Shown: piece after piece, positions 52,222 through 60,773 of the stretch
How positions within the stretch are numbered: position 1 is the stretch's first letter
Layout: each line of letters opens with the position of its first letter
DNA from: JAKOWB01 sp038363005
GTDB lineage: Bacteria; Pseudomonadota; Alphaproteobacteria; Kiloniellales; JACOMY01
DNA length: 64,000 nt
Direction: 5' to 3'
Assembly (NCBI GenBank): GCA_038363005.1
Contig: JBBQBI010000009.1
Span: 92,516-156,515, forward strand
Translations under genes and position numbers: made by a program
The notes under the pieces: generated by a model
Seen by the model: the letters and a program-made list of their open reading frames with translations, nothing else
What the model was told of the DNA's origin: nothing
Database searches by the model: none

Positions 52222-52854
52222 CTAGCCGCCGCTTGCGCCCGCCGGCCGGTCGGTGTGGCCGGCGGTGACCAGGCCCTGCAGCACGGCGGCGCAGAGGACG
52301 GCGCTGTCGCGACGGCGGAAGCGCGAGAACTCGATGGCGAAGCTGCGTCCCTCGCGGGCGATCGACAGGCCGATGGGAAAGCGGTTCATCTTGATCTGCA
52401 TGTAGCTGTAGCCATCGTAGTACCAGGTGGCCCAGGGGCCGGCGAAGCGTTGCCCCTGCGCCGTGGAAAGCGTCAGGCCCTCGGTCGTCACCTGGAACCG
52501 CCAGGGATGGTCCTGCTCGTCCGGCCGGCGGCGAACCCGCCGATGTATCAGCAGCAACACCAGTCCGGCAGTGAACAGCGGCACGCCCAGCAGCACGGCA
52601 AGCAGCGCCGTCTCGGCCCCCGGATCGACAGAGGTGAAGGCGTCTCGGTCGATGAAGCCGGGAAACACCCCCAGCGCGGCGAAAAGGATACCCAGCCCGA
52701 CGAACTCCGCCGCCATGGTGATGATCAGGAAGCGCTTCAGCTTGTGCTTCACCGCGGCATGCGACAGCTCCGCGATCTCGAGCGGCAGGGTCACCCGTCG
52801 CCTGGCCAGGGCACGCAGCGAGGAATCGTCCCAGGGGCTCTTGGCCTTTGCCAT
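52222..52854 (-). CDS. Hypothetical membrane protein with YcxB-like tail
   Basis: 210 residues. Two transmembrane helices (FLIITMAAEFVGLGILFAAL and TALLAVLLGVPLFTAGLVLLLI) are followed by a soluble region. That region reads FQVTTEGLTLSTAQGQRFAGPWATW and IGLSIAREGRSFAIEFSRF, which resembles YcxB-type domains. No function is known. It is divergent from gluQ and its stop lies 36 nt before the AlkA start. Confidence 0.7.
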   Translation of the reverse strand: MAKAKSPWDDSSLRALARRRVTLPLEIAELSHAAVKHKLKRFLIITMAAEFVGLGILFAALGVFPGFIDRDAFTSVDPGAETALLAVLLGVPLFTAGLVLLLIHRRVRRRPDEQDHPWRFQVTTEGLTLSTAQGQRFAGPWATWYYDGYSYMQIKMNRFPIGLSIAREGRSFAIEFSRFRRRDSAVLCAAVLQGLVTAGHTDRPAGASGG

Positions 52855-52920
52855 GTCGGCGAGCCTCGCAGGGCGCCGGCGGCTTGCCAAGCCGCGCCGT
52901 GCCGGCCTAAGCCCCTGGGC

Positions 52921-53766
52921 ATGACCGAGGTCACGCGATTCGCCCCCTCGCCCACCGGCTGGCTGCACCTGGGCCATGCCTATGCCGCCTGGTTCGCCCG
53001 CCGGGCGGCAGGACCCGCCGGGCGCTTCCTGCTGCGCATCGAGAACCTGGACAGCGGCCGCGTGCGGCCGGACTACGAGGCCGCCATCGCCGAGGACCTG
53101 GGCTGGCTCGGCCTCGACTGGGAACGGCCGGTGCTGCGGCAGTCGGAGCACTTGGCCAGCTATCGTGCGGCACTCGACGGGCTGATCGCGCGCGGCCTCT
53201 GCTATCCCTGCTTCTGTACCCGCAAGGCGATCCAGACGGAAATCCAGCGCATGGCCGGGGCGCCGCAGGGACCGGACGGGCCGATCTATCCCGGCACCTG
53301 CCGGCATCTCGGCGCCGCCGAGCGGCAGCAGCGCATCGCCGCCGGCGAAGCACACGCCTGGCGCCTCGACGCCGCGCTGGCGGCGCGCCAGGCCGGCCCG
53401 CTGACCTGGACCGACCTGGAGCAGGGCCGCTGCGCCGTCGACGCCAGCCTGTTCGGCGACGTGCTGCTGTCGCGCAAGGAGATCGACGCCGTCGCCTACC
53501 ACTTCTCCGTCGTGCTGGACGACGCGCGCCAGGGCGTCACCCTGGTGACGCGCGGACTGGACCTGCTACCGGCCAGCCATCTGCACCGCCTGCTGCAGGC
53601 GCTGCTGGACCTGCCGGTGCCACGCTGGCACCACCACCGCCTGGTGACCGACACCAGCGGCCGGCGGCTGGCCAAACGCGATGACGACCGCAGCCTCAGG
53701 TCACTGCGTGAACAGGGGTTGACGCCCGCGGCGGTCTGGCAACTGGCGGGCGTGCCGCAGCCATGA
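52921..53766 (+). CDS. gluQ: Glutamyl-Q tRNA(Asp) synthetase
   Basis: A 281-residue class I synthetase fragment homologous to the GluRS catalytic core. It has the HIGH-type motif PTGWLHLGHAY, zinc ligands in CYPCFC and YPGTC, and a KMSKS-type motif in GRRLAKRDDD. It attaches glutamate to queuosine 34 of tRNA-Asp. The missing anticodon-binding domain is normal for GluQ-RS. Confidence 0.95.
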   Translation: MTEVTRFAPSPTGWLHLGHAYAAWFARRAAGPAGRFLLRIENLDSGRVRPDYEAAIAEDLGWLGLDWERPVLRQSEHLASYRAALDGLIARGLCYPCFCTRKAIQTEIQRMAGAPQGPDGPIYPGTCRHLGAAERQQRIAAGEAHAWRLDAALAARQAGPLTWTDLEQGRCAVDASLFGDVLLSRKEIDAVAYHFSVVLDDARQGVTLVTRGLDLLPASHLHRLLQALLDLPVPRWHHHRLVTDTSGRRLAKRDDDRSLRSLREQGLTPAAVWQLAGVPQP

Positions 53767-53872
53767 GCCAGGGGGCGATGGCCTTGCAGGGCCTTGGTGG
53801 TGTAGCACTGAAGCCCCACTTCTAGCGGCAACTGCAAGGATCGCCGCGGCACCGCATGACCAGTCCCCCACC

Positions 53873-54517
53873 ATGATCACCTGGGTCGAGTTCTACGCCT
53901 TCCTGCAGGTCGTCTGGATCGATCTTGCCCTGGCGGGCGACAACGCCGTGGTGGTTGGCATGGCGGCCGCCGGCCTGCCGCAGGAGATGCGCCTGAAGGC
54001 CATCTTCATCGGCATCGCCGCGGCCGTGGTGATGCGCATCGGCTTCGCGTTGCTGACCACGCAGCTGCTGGCGATCATCGGCCTGCTGCTGGCCGGCGGC
54101 CTGCTGCTGCTGTGGGTCTGCTGGAAGCTGTGGCGCGAGATCCAGGCGCAGCGCCGGACCGCCAAGGCGGGCGTCGACGCGGAAGCGCCGCGCAAGCCCA
54201 AGTCATTCCGCGATGCGGTCTTCCAGATCGTCATCGCCGACCTCTCGATGTCGCTCGACAACGTGCTGGCGGTGGCCGGTGCGGCGCGCGAGCACGCCTG
54301 GGTGCTGGTCTTCGGCCTGGCGCTATCGGTCGCGCTGATGGCGCTGGCGGCGAACTACATCGCCAAGCTGCTGAAGAAGCACCATTGGATCGCCTACATC
54401 GGCCTGCTGGTGATCGTCTACGTCGCCGGCACGATGATCTATGACGGCGCGCAGGAGGTGCTGCACGCGGTCGACGAGCCGCCGGCGATGTCGCAGCCGG
54501 CGCCCACGCCGCAATAG
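53873..54517 (+). CDS. TerC family membrane protein
   Basis: A 214-residue polytopic protein of the TerC/YjbE family. It has the paired acidic motifs DLALAGDNAVVVGMA and DLSMSLDNVLAVAGAA in membrane helices, which are thought to bind metal. Related proteins export manganese or calcium and serve exoenzyme metalation or tellurite resistance. A low-complexity proline tail closes the protein. I do not see a clear yybP-ykoY riboswitch in the 106-nt leader. Confidence 0.92.
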   Translation: MITWVEFYAFLQVVWIDLALAGDNAVVVGMAAAGLPQEMRLKAIFIGIAAAVVMRIGFALLTTQLLAIIGLLLAGGLLLLWVCWKLWREIQAQRRTAKAGVDAEAPRKPKSFRDAVFQIVIADLSMSLDNVLAVAGAAREHAWVLVFGLALSVALMALAANYIAKLLKKHHWIAYIGLLVIVYVAGTMIYDGAQEVLHAVDEPPAMSQPAPTPQ

Positions 54518-55549
54518 CTACCAGAGGAAGCGCAGGGCCATTCCTTCGGTCAGCAGCCAGGTGCCGGCGCTCACCGGGATGTAGAAATCGACTTCCGTCC
54601 CCGGCCGCGGCAACATCTGCGACACCTTCATGGTGGCGACAAAGCGCGCGTCGCCCATCGGACGATAGGTCGGCAGCCAGCTGCCCGGCCGCATGTCGAA
54701 GCCCTCGACCCCACCGGCGCTGAAGTGCCGCCGGCCGCGCAAGCCTTGCTCCTCCAGCGCGCGCGTCAGCTGCCCGGTCGAGTCAGTCGCCTGCGGATGA
54801 CGTTCGAAGAACAGGTCGATCACGCAGTCCTGCGAGCGCGCCTCGCTGAAGGTATTGGGCGCCAGCCAGACGGCGCCGTTGCGCGTGAAGTCGACCGGGG
54901 TGTCGGCGCCACAGTTGATGGCGACACGATAGGCGCGGAAGGCGATGCGCGGCTGGCCGGTATCCGGCGCGGCGGCGATGCCGGGCAGCGCCTGCGGCGC
55001 CGGCACTGCGACGCGGATCGCCGCCGAGTAGATCTGTGTCTTCAGATCCGCGCCGTTGCGGAAGCCAAAGGTCAGATTGAAGGAGCGCCCGGTTTCCAGC
55101 AGCAGCGAGACACCGATGGAGAAGAGCACCACGCCGTCGCCGCGCACCTGCCACGCCGGCTGGTCGCCGCTGGTGCTGCCGCTCTCGGCGAAGCGCGACT
55201 GGAAAACGCCGTCCTTGCCGTCGAAGCGGATCGACACCAGGCCGTTGTTCTGCGCGAAGAGGCGGCCGAACTCCTTGCGGTCGTAGAGCGGGTTGATCGA
55301 GAAGGCGACGATCAGGCGGCAGCGCGTGGTGTTGGCCGGATCGGGCAGGTTCAGCGCCCAGCGCTGCTGGCTGTCCAGCGCCGCGTCACCCTGCCCGCCG
55401 GGGCAGGAAGCGGTGATGCCGTTCGGCACCAGGCCCAGCAGCGTCTTGTGTGTCTTGCCGTCGTTCGGCACGGGGTCGGCTGCCAGCGCCGCCTGTGCCG
55501 CCAGCAGTCCCAGCAGCCCGGCCACCAGGACCGTCGCGAATCGCCGCAT
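54518..55549 (-). CDS. Hypothetical exported protein
   Basis: 343 residues with a clear signal peptide (TVLVAGLLGLLAAQAALA, cut before ADPVP). The mature part is beta-rich, with several cysteines spaced as possible disulphides (TASCPGG, TRCRLIV, INCGADT, QDCVID). No family is recognised and there are no catalytic motifs. The ATG was chosen over a GTG directly before it. It converges with the TerC gene. Confidence 0.75.
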   Translation of the reverse strand: MRRFATVLVAGLLGLLAAQAALAADPVPNDGKTHKTLLGLVPNGITASCPGGQGDAALDSQQRWALNLPDPANTTRCRLIVAFSINPLYDRKEFGRLFAQNNGLVSIRFDGKDGVFQSRFAESGSTSGDQPAWQVRGDGVVLFSIGVSLLLETGRSFNLTFGFRNGADLKTQIYSAAIRVAVPAPQALPGIAAAPDTGQPRIAFRAYRVAINCGADTPVDFTRNGAVWLAPNTFSEARSQDCVIDLFFERHPQATDSTGQLTRALEEQGLRGRRHFSAGGVEGFDMRPGSWLPTYRPMGDARFVATMKVSQMLPRPGTEVDFYIPVSAGTWLLTEGMALRFLW

Positions 55550-55625
55550 CACTCACCCCCCGCTGTTGCCTGCGCAGGGAGCCTAGCGGCCAGCAGGCAG
55601 AGGGCAAGTCAAAAGGGCACGCGGC

Positions 55626-56480
55626 TCAGGGCCCGCCGCTGCGCAAACTCCAGCAGATCTCCTGGAAGCCTGGCTCGTCGGGGCCGACCAGGCCGCGGCG
55701 GATCAGGAAATCGATGGAGACCAGCGCCACGTTGAACTTGAAGTCGTCGCTGTCGCGCAGTGTCGCCAGCACGCGCTCGACCGGCCAGAGATAGAATTCC
55801 TGCACCTCGTCATCCTGCGGGTCGGGGCGCCAGTCGGGCGGCAGCGCGAGGTCGTAGACGAAGAGCACGTCGTCGCGCTGCCCGTCGGTGAAGACGCAGC
55901 GATAGGACAGCAGTCCCGCCGGACGCGCCTGGCCGGCGAGCTCGGCTGTCAGCCCGGCCTCCTCATGGCTCTCCTTCAGCAGGTTCTGCCAGGGCGTCAG
56001 CCCCATCGGCTGGCCGCCAGCCACCAGGTGGTCGAGCTTGCCGGGTGCCGTTGGCTTGGTCATGGAGCGCTTGCCGACCCAGAGCTGCAGTCCCTGCTCG
56101 TCCTCGACGTAGCCGTTCAGGTGCACGCCGAAGGAGCGCACGCCGAAGATCGCCACGGCGCCGCGGTCAAGCGCGAAGAGCGGCGTCTCCTGCCAGTCGC
56201 GCAGCACCGGATAGCGCTCGCTGCGCCAGCGCGGTACCTCGCCGCTGTCGATCAGCGCCCGCACCACCTGGTCCATCGCCTCGGTGCGCCGCTGGAAGCC
56301 GGCCACCGCCGGCGACAGCGTCACTGCGCGGTCGGTGACCAGCAGTGTGTCGGCGAAGTCCGCCAGGCGGCGGGCCAGCGCGTGGGTGACCCAGCCCAGC
56401 TGCCGGCCATCGACGACGAAGGGCCGATAGTCGTCGGGGTTCCAGATGCGGCAGAAGCGGGCGCGATCAAGCAGGGACAT
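55626..56480 (-). CDS. Nudix hydrolase with DUF4743 N-terminal domain
   Basis: A 284-residue protein. The N-terminal DUF4743 part is FRPxx-type (YRPFVVDGRQLGWV) and the Nudix domain has GKLDHLVAGGQPMGL followed by KESHEEAGL. This architecture matches eukaryotic Nudt20/24 and yeast YJR142W-like enzymes, which hydrolyse damaged thiamine diphosphates. The match supports a house-cleaning role, by family analogy only. Confidence 0.9.
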   Translation of the reverse strand: MSLLDRARFCRIWNPDDYRPFVVDGRQLGWVTHALARRLADFADTLLVTDRAVTLSPAVAGFQRRTEAMDQVVRALIDSGEVPRWRSERYPVLRDWQETPLFALDRGAVAIFGVRSFGVHLNGYVEDEQGLQLWVGKRSMTKPTAPGKLDHLVAGGQPMGLTPWQNLLKESHEEAGLTAELAGQARPAGLLSYRCVFTDGQRDDVLFVYDLALPPDWRPDPQDDEVQEFYLWPVERVLATLRDSDDFKFNVALVSIDFLIRRGLVGPDEPGFQEICWSLRSGGP

Positions 56481-56514
56481 GGGAGGCGACCTTACGCGAT
56501 GAATCGCGCGCGCG

Positions 56515-56829
56515 TCAGCCGACCAATTTCTCCGTCGTCAGCACGGCGGTGACCTGCGGGATCTGCCGCAGGCAGCGGGCGACGTAGTCGGTGAGCTGCG
56601 CATCGAAGCCGGCGACCTGGATGTCCAGCGTCACCGCCTCGCGGTTGCGGCCCTCGGCCTGGGCGAAAAAGCGCTCGGGCACCAGGCCGCGCTTGGCGAA
56701 GAGCTCAAGCACGCGCGACAGCAGGCCGGGGTCGGCCAGTGCCTGGATGGCGAAGCAGGCGACGCGCTCGGCGGCCTGGGGGCGCACGTGCGCGGGCGCA
56801 GCGACAACAGCGGAAGCGTGGGGCGACAT
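56515..56829 (-). CDS. ACT-like domain protein
   Basis: 104 residues with one ACT-like fold: VACFAIQALADPGLLSRVLE is strand-helix, and LFAKRGLVPERFFAQ then AVTLDIQVAGFDAQ complete the pattern seen in acetolactate synthase small subunits. The proline- and alanine-rich N-terminus is extra. It could sense an amino acid. No partner enzyme is adjacent; it follows no obvious operon. Confidence 0.75.
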   Translation of the reverse strand: MSPHASAVVAAPAHVRPQAAERVACFAIQALADPGLLSRVLELFAKRGLVPERFFAQAEGRNREAVTLDIQVAGFDAQLTDYVARCLRQIPQVTAVLTTEKLVG

Positions 56830-56997
56830 GAACCGGAACTCCTGACCCAGAAAACGGACGACAGACGGAAAGCGGGTAAACCCCGGTCGCTCAGGCGAGC
56901 GCCGGGCCGCTAATTCGAATGATCGTCCGGGTCAGGTGGTGGCCCATGGGCGGAAGATTGCTCGGGAGCGGGGCACGCGGTCAAGCAATTTTATTAC

Positions 56998-57417
56998 TTA
57001 GAGCTTGAACTGGCCCGCCGCCTGCTTCAGCGCCGCGGTCACCGCCGCCTCGGCAGCCGGGCTGCGGCTGGCGGCGAAACCGGCGACAAAAGCGGCGCCA
57101 ACCGAGGTCAGCGGGTGGCGCCGGGTCAGTGCGACGCCCTCGGCCAGCAGGTCGCGCGGGGGCGGCTGGTTCAGCCGGCGCAGCCGCTCGCGGCGGCGCA
57201 GCGTGAGCTGGATGGCCAGCGCCACGAGGCCGATCAGCAGCAGCAGCGAGGCGGCTGTACAGAGCGACGCCAGGGCGGGGCCCAGCACCAGCAGCCAGGC
57301 GGCCTGCAGAGCGCCGGCCAGATAGACCAGCGCCAGCACCAGCAGGATGCAAGCGACGACGGCGCCCGCCGCGTAGAGCGACAGGCGCCGGCGCAGTTCG
57401 CTCAGATCAAAGCCCAC
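56998..57417 (-). CDS. Holin-X/YqjE-like membrane protein
   Basis: 139 residues with two long hydrophobic helices (AAGAVVACILLVLALVYLAG and ASLLLLIGLVALAIQLTL) and a charged tail. It resembles the putative holin superfamily III/YqjE proteins that follow DUF883 genes. The GTG start has GGAG upstream and begins 10 nt after the DUF883 stop, so both are one operon. It is probably a stress-related inner-membrane protein, not a phage holin. Confidence 0.8.
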   Translation of the reverse strand: MGFDLSELRRRLSLYAAGAVVACILLVLALVYLAGALQAAWLLVLGPALASLCTAASLLLLIGLVALAIQLTLRRRERLRRLNQPPPRDLLAEGVALTRRHPLTSVGAAFVAGFAASRSPAAEAAVTAALKQAAGQFKL

Positions 57418-57427
57418 CGCGGGGCTC

Positions 57428-57706
57428 CTAGCGCGAGGTCAGCTTGCCCAGCAGGATGCCGCCCAAAAAGGCGACCACCAAGGCAGTCAGTGGCCGCTCG
57501 GCGACCGCGGCGCCGACCTTGTCAGCACCCTCGGAAACCGCGTCCTTGGCGTCGCCGGCGGCGCCCTTGACCTTGTCGTAGGCACGGTTGCCCTCGCGGG
57601 ACACCAGCTTCTTCAGGTCGCCAGCCAGCGCCGAGACGTCGGCCCGCAGGCTGTCGATGTCGGACTTGAAATCGATCTCGTCGCCAGTGGTGCGCGCGCT
57701 CGCCAT
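57428..57706 (-). CDS. DUF883 (ElaB/YqjD) family protein
   Basis: 92 residues. An amphipathic N-terminal region (DIDSLRADVSALAGDLKKLV) and a helical Ala/Asp stretch are followed by a C-terminal anchor with the GGILLGKL motif (ALVVAFLGGILLGKLTSR). YqjD of E. coli binds ribosomes at the inner membrane in stationary phase. AAGGAG precedes the ATG. Confidence 0.9.
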   Translation of the reverse strand: MASARTTGDEIDFKSDIDSLRADVSALAGDLKKLVSREGNRAYDKVKGAAGDAKDAVSEGADKVGAAVAERPLTALVVAFLGGILLGKLTSR

Positions 57707-57848
57707 GATGCAGCTCCTTCGATGTAGGACTGTCAGTTCAAACGGCCGCACCCCGAGAAGGTTCCGATAAACGCTGCCTGACGGCGGGCCGTCACCTGTG
57801 CACAGCCTGCCAGGCCCCCAACGCCAGCGCCTTGATTCAGGTCAAGCC

Positions 57849-60464
57849 CTACCAGTTGAAGCGCAGGCCCAGGTTGGCCTCGACCCCCCGGCTGCTGCCG
57901 CCAAAGCCATAGTCGACGGCCAGTACCAGGGCGAAGCGTCCATCGGCCGAGGTCGCCTCGATCCCGCCACCGACCTGTCCGGCGGTGCCGGAGAGGTCGC
58001 TCACCAGCGTGCTGCCGGTCGCCACCGCCGTGCTCTCGCCGGCGAACTCGTGCAGGACGCCCACCTGGACGTAGGGCGCCAGGCGGGCACCGTCGTCCAG
58101 CGTGAAGAGCGTGCCGGCGCGCGCGCCCAGGCGACCCTTGACCGAGGTGCCGTCCCGCAGGTCGATGGTGGCGCCGCCGCCATCGGTGAAGTCGTCCGCT
58201 GTCGCCCGCGCCCAGGAGATCTGCGCTTGCGGCTCCAGGTAGAAGCCGTCGAAGTCGAAGCGATAGCCGGCCTCCAGCGACAGGCCCCAGGTGGTCACGT
58301 CGCTATCGGCCTTGGTCAGGCTGCTCGGCTGCTTGAAGGTGGCCTGGCCCAGGTCGAGCTTGACCACGCCGTCGAGGTAGAGGCCGCCGTTGAGATAGGT
58401 CACATAGGCGCCCAGGGTGGTGCCATCGAGCGTCACCTCGCCATCGCTGTCGTCGATCTCCGCCTTGGCGTTGAAGGCGCCGACGAAGAGGCCGCCCAGC
58501 AGGCGATCGCCCTCGCCCGCCACGTCGCGCAGGCCGATGTCGAGGCCGGCCTGCAGGCCGCCGCCGGTCTGCTCGAAACTGGCACCGTCGGCAGGATCGA
58601 GCGACAGGTCGCTGTAGTAGCCCTTGACCCAGCCACCGCCGGTCAGGTTGCCGTGGCCGCGACGCCCCTCGGCCAGGTCGGTGCCGCCCAGCGCCGCGCT
58701 CTGCCCCGCGGTCGCCGCGCCCGCCGCCTGGCGCAGCGAGGCCATGCGCTCGTGCAGCGGGCCCAACCCGGCCTGCCAGGCCAGCAGCGCGCTGGACAGC
58801 AGCACCGGATAGTCGGCGGCACCGGCGAAGACACCGGACCGCAGGAACCACTGGTCGGCTTCCTCCACCAGGTTGTACTGCAGCGCACCGAAGATGATCG
58901 GCTTGTCGAGGCTGAGCGCCAGGTCGCCGGTCGCCGCCGCGGCATCGACCACCAGGATGCCTTGGCCGGTGGTGCCGCCACCAAGGCCGCCGACATTGTT
59001 GATCGCCACGCGCCCGGTGCCGCTCACCGTCCCGGTGAAGACGACCAGGTCCGAGGGCGCGCCATCGCCGCTGAGCTCAGTGTCCAGCGCGATGATGCCG
59101 TTCTGCCCGACGTAGTCGCCAGCGAAGGTGAAAGTGGAGAAGACCGTCAGGTCGCTGTCGTAGGCGCCGGCATCGGCCTCCTGCAGCGACAGGCGGCCGG
59201 CGTTGGTGAAGGACTCAAGGTCGCTCCAGGTCTGGCCGCCGTCGATGGCAACGATGGCACCGGCACGGTTGATCAGGCTGTCGGCATCATCGCCAAAGGC
59301 GACCTGCCCGCCACGCGCCACCCAGAGCCCGCCGGACAGGTTATCGAAGGAGTCCGCGCCCTCGAACAGATCGACGAAGCCCACCAGCGTGCCACCGTTC
59401 TGGATCCGGTCGCTGACCGTGTGACCGGACCAGCCCATGACCGCGCGGTCGCTGGCCGCGCCGACAAATCCCTGATTGACCAGCAGGGGGCCAAGTCCGC
59501 TGGCCGTCAGCAACTGCACGCCCGCGCCGGCGCCGCTGCCGCCCTGAACACTGCCGCTGGCGGCGAGCGTGATCAGGGCTCCGCCCGAGGAATTCACCGA
59601 CACGCCAATGCCACCCGCGCCACTGGCCGTGACGCTGCCGGCGACCTGCACGGTCAAGCTGTCGGCCGTTAAGAAGTTCGTGGCATTGACACCTTGGGCT
59701 GAGATACCGGAGGCGTCGATCGTGCCATTGACGGTGATCGTGCTCTGCCCGGTGAAGAGGCCAATGACGCCAACGCTGGCCAGTGTGGTGATGCTGCCAT
59801 TGACCGTGATGCTGGAGCCGGCAATGCCGCCTACGGACAGAATGCCTATGGCTTTCTGCGTGGTCAGGATGTTGCCCGACTGGACGACGGTGTAGACGCT
59901 ATCGGGGCCGGAGACGCCACCGAGGTTGATCGCCGCGTCCCCCATGACACCACCGTTCCCGTTGACGGTGATGTCGGCCGATGAATTGACGTTGATCGCA
60001 CCCGCTTGATTCATAGCGTAGATGCCAGACGACTCGTCACCACTGGTGGTGATGCTGCCAGCCACGTTGGCGACGATGTCACCGCTGGCGGTTTCCATGT
60101 GGATCCCGTCGCGATCATTGTTGGTCTGCGTGATGGTGACGTTATCGCCAACATTCAGCCGCTGATCGCCGCTCGCCGCGAAACCCACCAGGATGCCATG
60201 AACCGGCAAGGCCGCGTTGACCTGCACTGGCGCGGCCTGACCAGCCGGCGCGCCAACGTTCACCGTGGCATTGTCGGTGGTGTACTGAATGCCATTGGGG
60301 AAGAGTGTCGCGGTGCAGTTCGCAGTGCCGCCGGGCGCGATAGCGCCGCACTCGTTAAGTGCCAGCGCCGGCAGGTTTGGTAGGCAGAGAGCAAGAGCGC
60401 AACAGCCCAGCAACAGGCGCGCGCGGGGTCCACGGCCACGCCGCAAGTAATTGATGTTCGTCAT
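57849..60464 (-). CDS. Autotransporter outer-membrane protein
   Basis: An 871-residue type Va secretion protein. A signal peptide (LLLGCCALALCLPNLPALA) leads into a Gly/Ser/Asn/Val-rich passenger with repeated short beta-helix rungs (for example GNNVTI-like and SITTSGDESSGIYAMN). The last ~280 residues form the beta-barrel, containing AEGRRGHGNLTGGGWVKGYY and ending in LGLRFNW, the aromatic terminus needed for BAM recognition. No passenger enzyme motif is visible, so adhesion is the simplest guess. Composition of the passenger is less GC-rich than the barrel. Confidence 0.92.
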   Translation of the reverse strand: MTNINYLRRGRGPRARLLLGCCALALCLPNLPALALNECGAIAPGGTANCTATLFPNGIQYTTDNATVNVGAPAGQAAPVQVNAALPVHGILVGFAASGDQRLNVGDNVTITQTNNDRDGIHMETASGDIVANVAGSITTSGDESSGIYAMNQAGAINVNSSADITVNGNGGVMGDAAINLGGVSGPDSVYTVVQSGNILTTQKAIGILSVGGIAGSSITVNGSITTLASVGVIGLFTGQSTITVNGTIDASGISAQGVNATNFLTADSLTVQVAGSVTASGAGGIGVSVNSSGGALITLAASGSVQGGSGAGAGVQLLTASGLGPLLVNQGFVGAASDRAVMGWSGHTVSDRIQNGGTLVGFVDLFEGADSFDNLSGGLWVARGGQVAFGDDADSLINRAGAIVAIDGGQTWSDLESFTNAGRLSLQEADAGAYDSDLTVFSTFTFAGDYVGQNGIIALDTELSGDGAPSDLVVFTGTVSGTGRVAINNVGGLGGGTTGQGILVVDAAAATGDLALSLDKPIIFGALQYNLVEEADQWFLRSGVFAGAADYPVLLSSALLAWQAGLGPLHERMASLRQAAGAATAGQSAALGGTDLAEGRRGHGNLTGGGWVKGYYSDLSLDPADGASFEQTGGGLQAGLDIGLRDVAGEGDRLLGGLFVGAFNAKAEIDDSDGEVTLDGTTLGAYVTYLNGGLYLDGVVKLDLGQATFKQPSSLTKADSDVTTWGLSLEAGYRFDFDGFYLEPQAQISWARATADDFTDGGGATIDLRDGTSVKGRLGARAGTLFTLDDGARLAPYVQVGVLHEFAGESTAVATGSTLVSDLSGTAGQVGGGIEATSADGRFALVLAVDYGFGGSSRGVEANLGLRFNW

Positions 60465-60651
60465 GAATTGCCCCCATACCATCGACGGGCGGAGCAGCCT
60501 TGTCGCGGCACGACGCGACCAGCCGCAGGCGCTTCGCAAATCCCCTGCAAGCTAGCGTTCGCCGGGCATCGCGGCGCGCATATTCTCTTATTTGCTGTGG
60601 CGCGAGACTCGGCTCCGCAGCGCGGCGAGGCGCTCATCGAAACTCTGAACG

Positions 60652-60754
60652 ACACCTGCTGGCGCCCGCACGCGGCCAGCGGCGAGTCTCGCCGCCCCGG
60701 CGGCGGCCGCTCCAGGTTCCACTCCGTCTCACCGTGCCGCATGAAGTAAGTCAT
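60652..60754 (-). pseudogene. N-terminal remnant of a histidine phosphatase gene
   Basis: The frame starts MTYFMRHGETEWNLE and then reads GRRDSPLAACGRQQ, which is the canonical start of a phosphoglycerate-mutase-type histidine phosphatase (RHGETxWN...GxxDSPLxxxGRxQ). After that the similarity is lost in this frame; another frame gives SFDERLAALRSRVSRHSK before a stop. The gene appears truncated and frameshifted. It lies 20 nt after ecm on the same strand. The remainder of the 60465-60773 gap holds the autotransporter leader and nothing else I can identify. Confidence 0.55.
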
Positions 60755-60773
60755 CGCGGCCGGCTAGCGGCGC

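Noticed and set aside
53767..53872. yybP-ykoY manganese riboswitch upstream of the TerC gene
   Set aside because: The leader is short and I could not find the conserved L1/L3 loop sequences or an expression platform.
56960..57000. Third copy of the BetI-type operator (TCAAGCAATTTT)
   Set aside because: Only one half-site is present; the TTGCAC half and the central GATC are missing.
57849..60464. Autotransporter repeats as a CRISPR or tandem DNA repeat
   Set aside because: The periodicity is at the protein level and degenerate in DNA; there are no identical spaced repeats.
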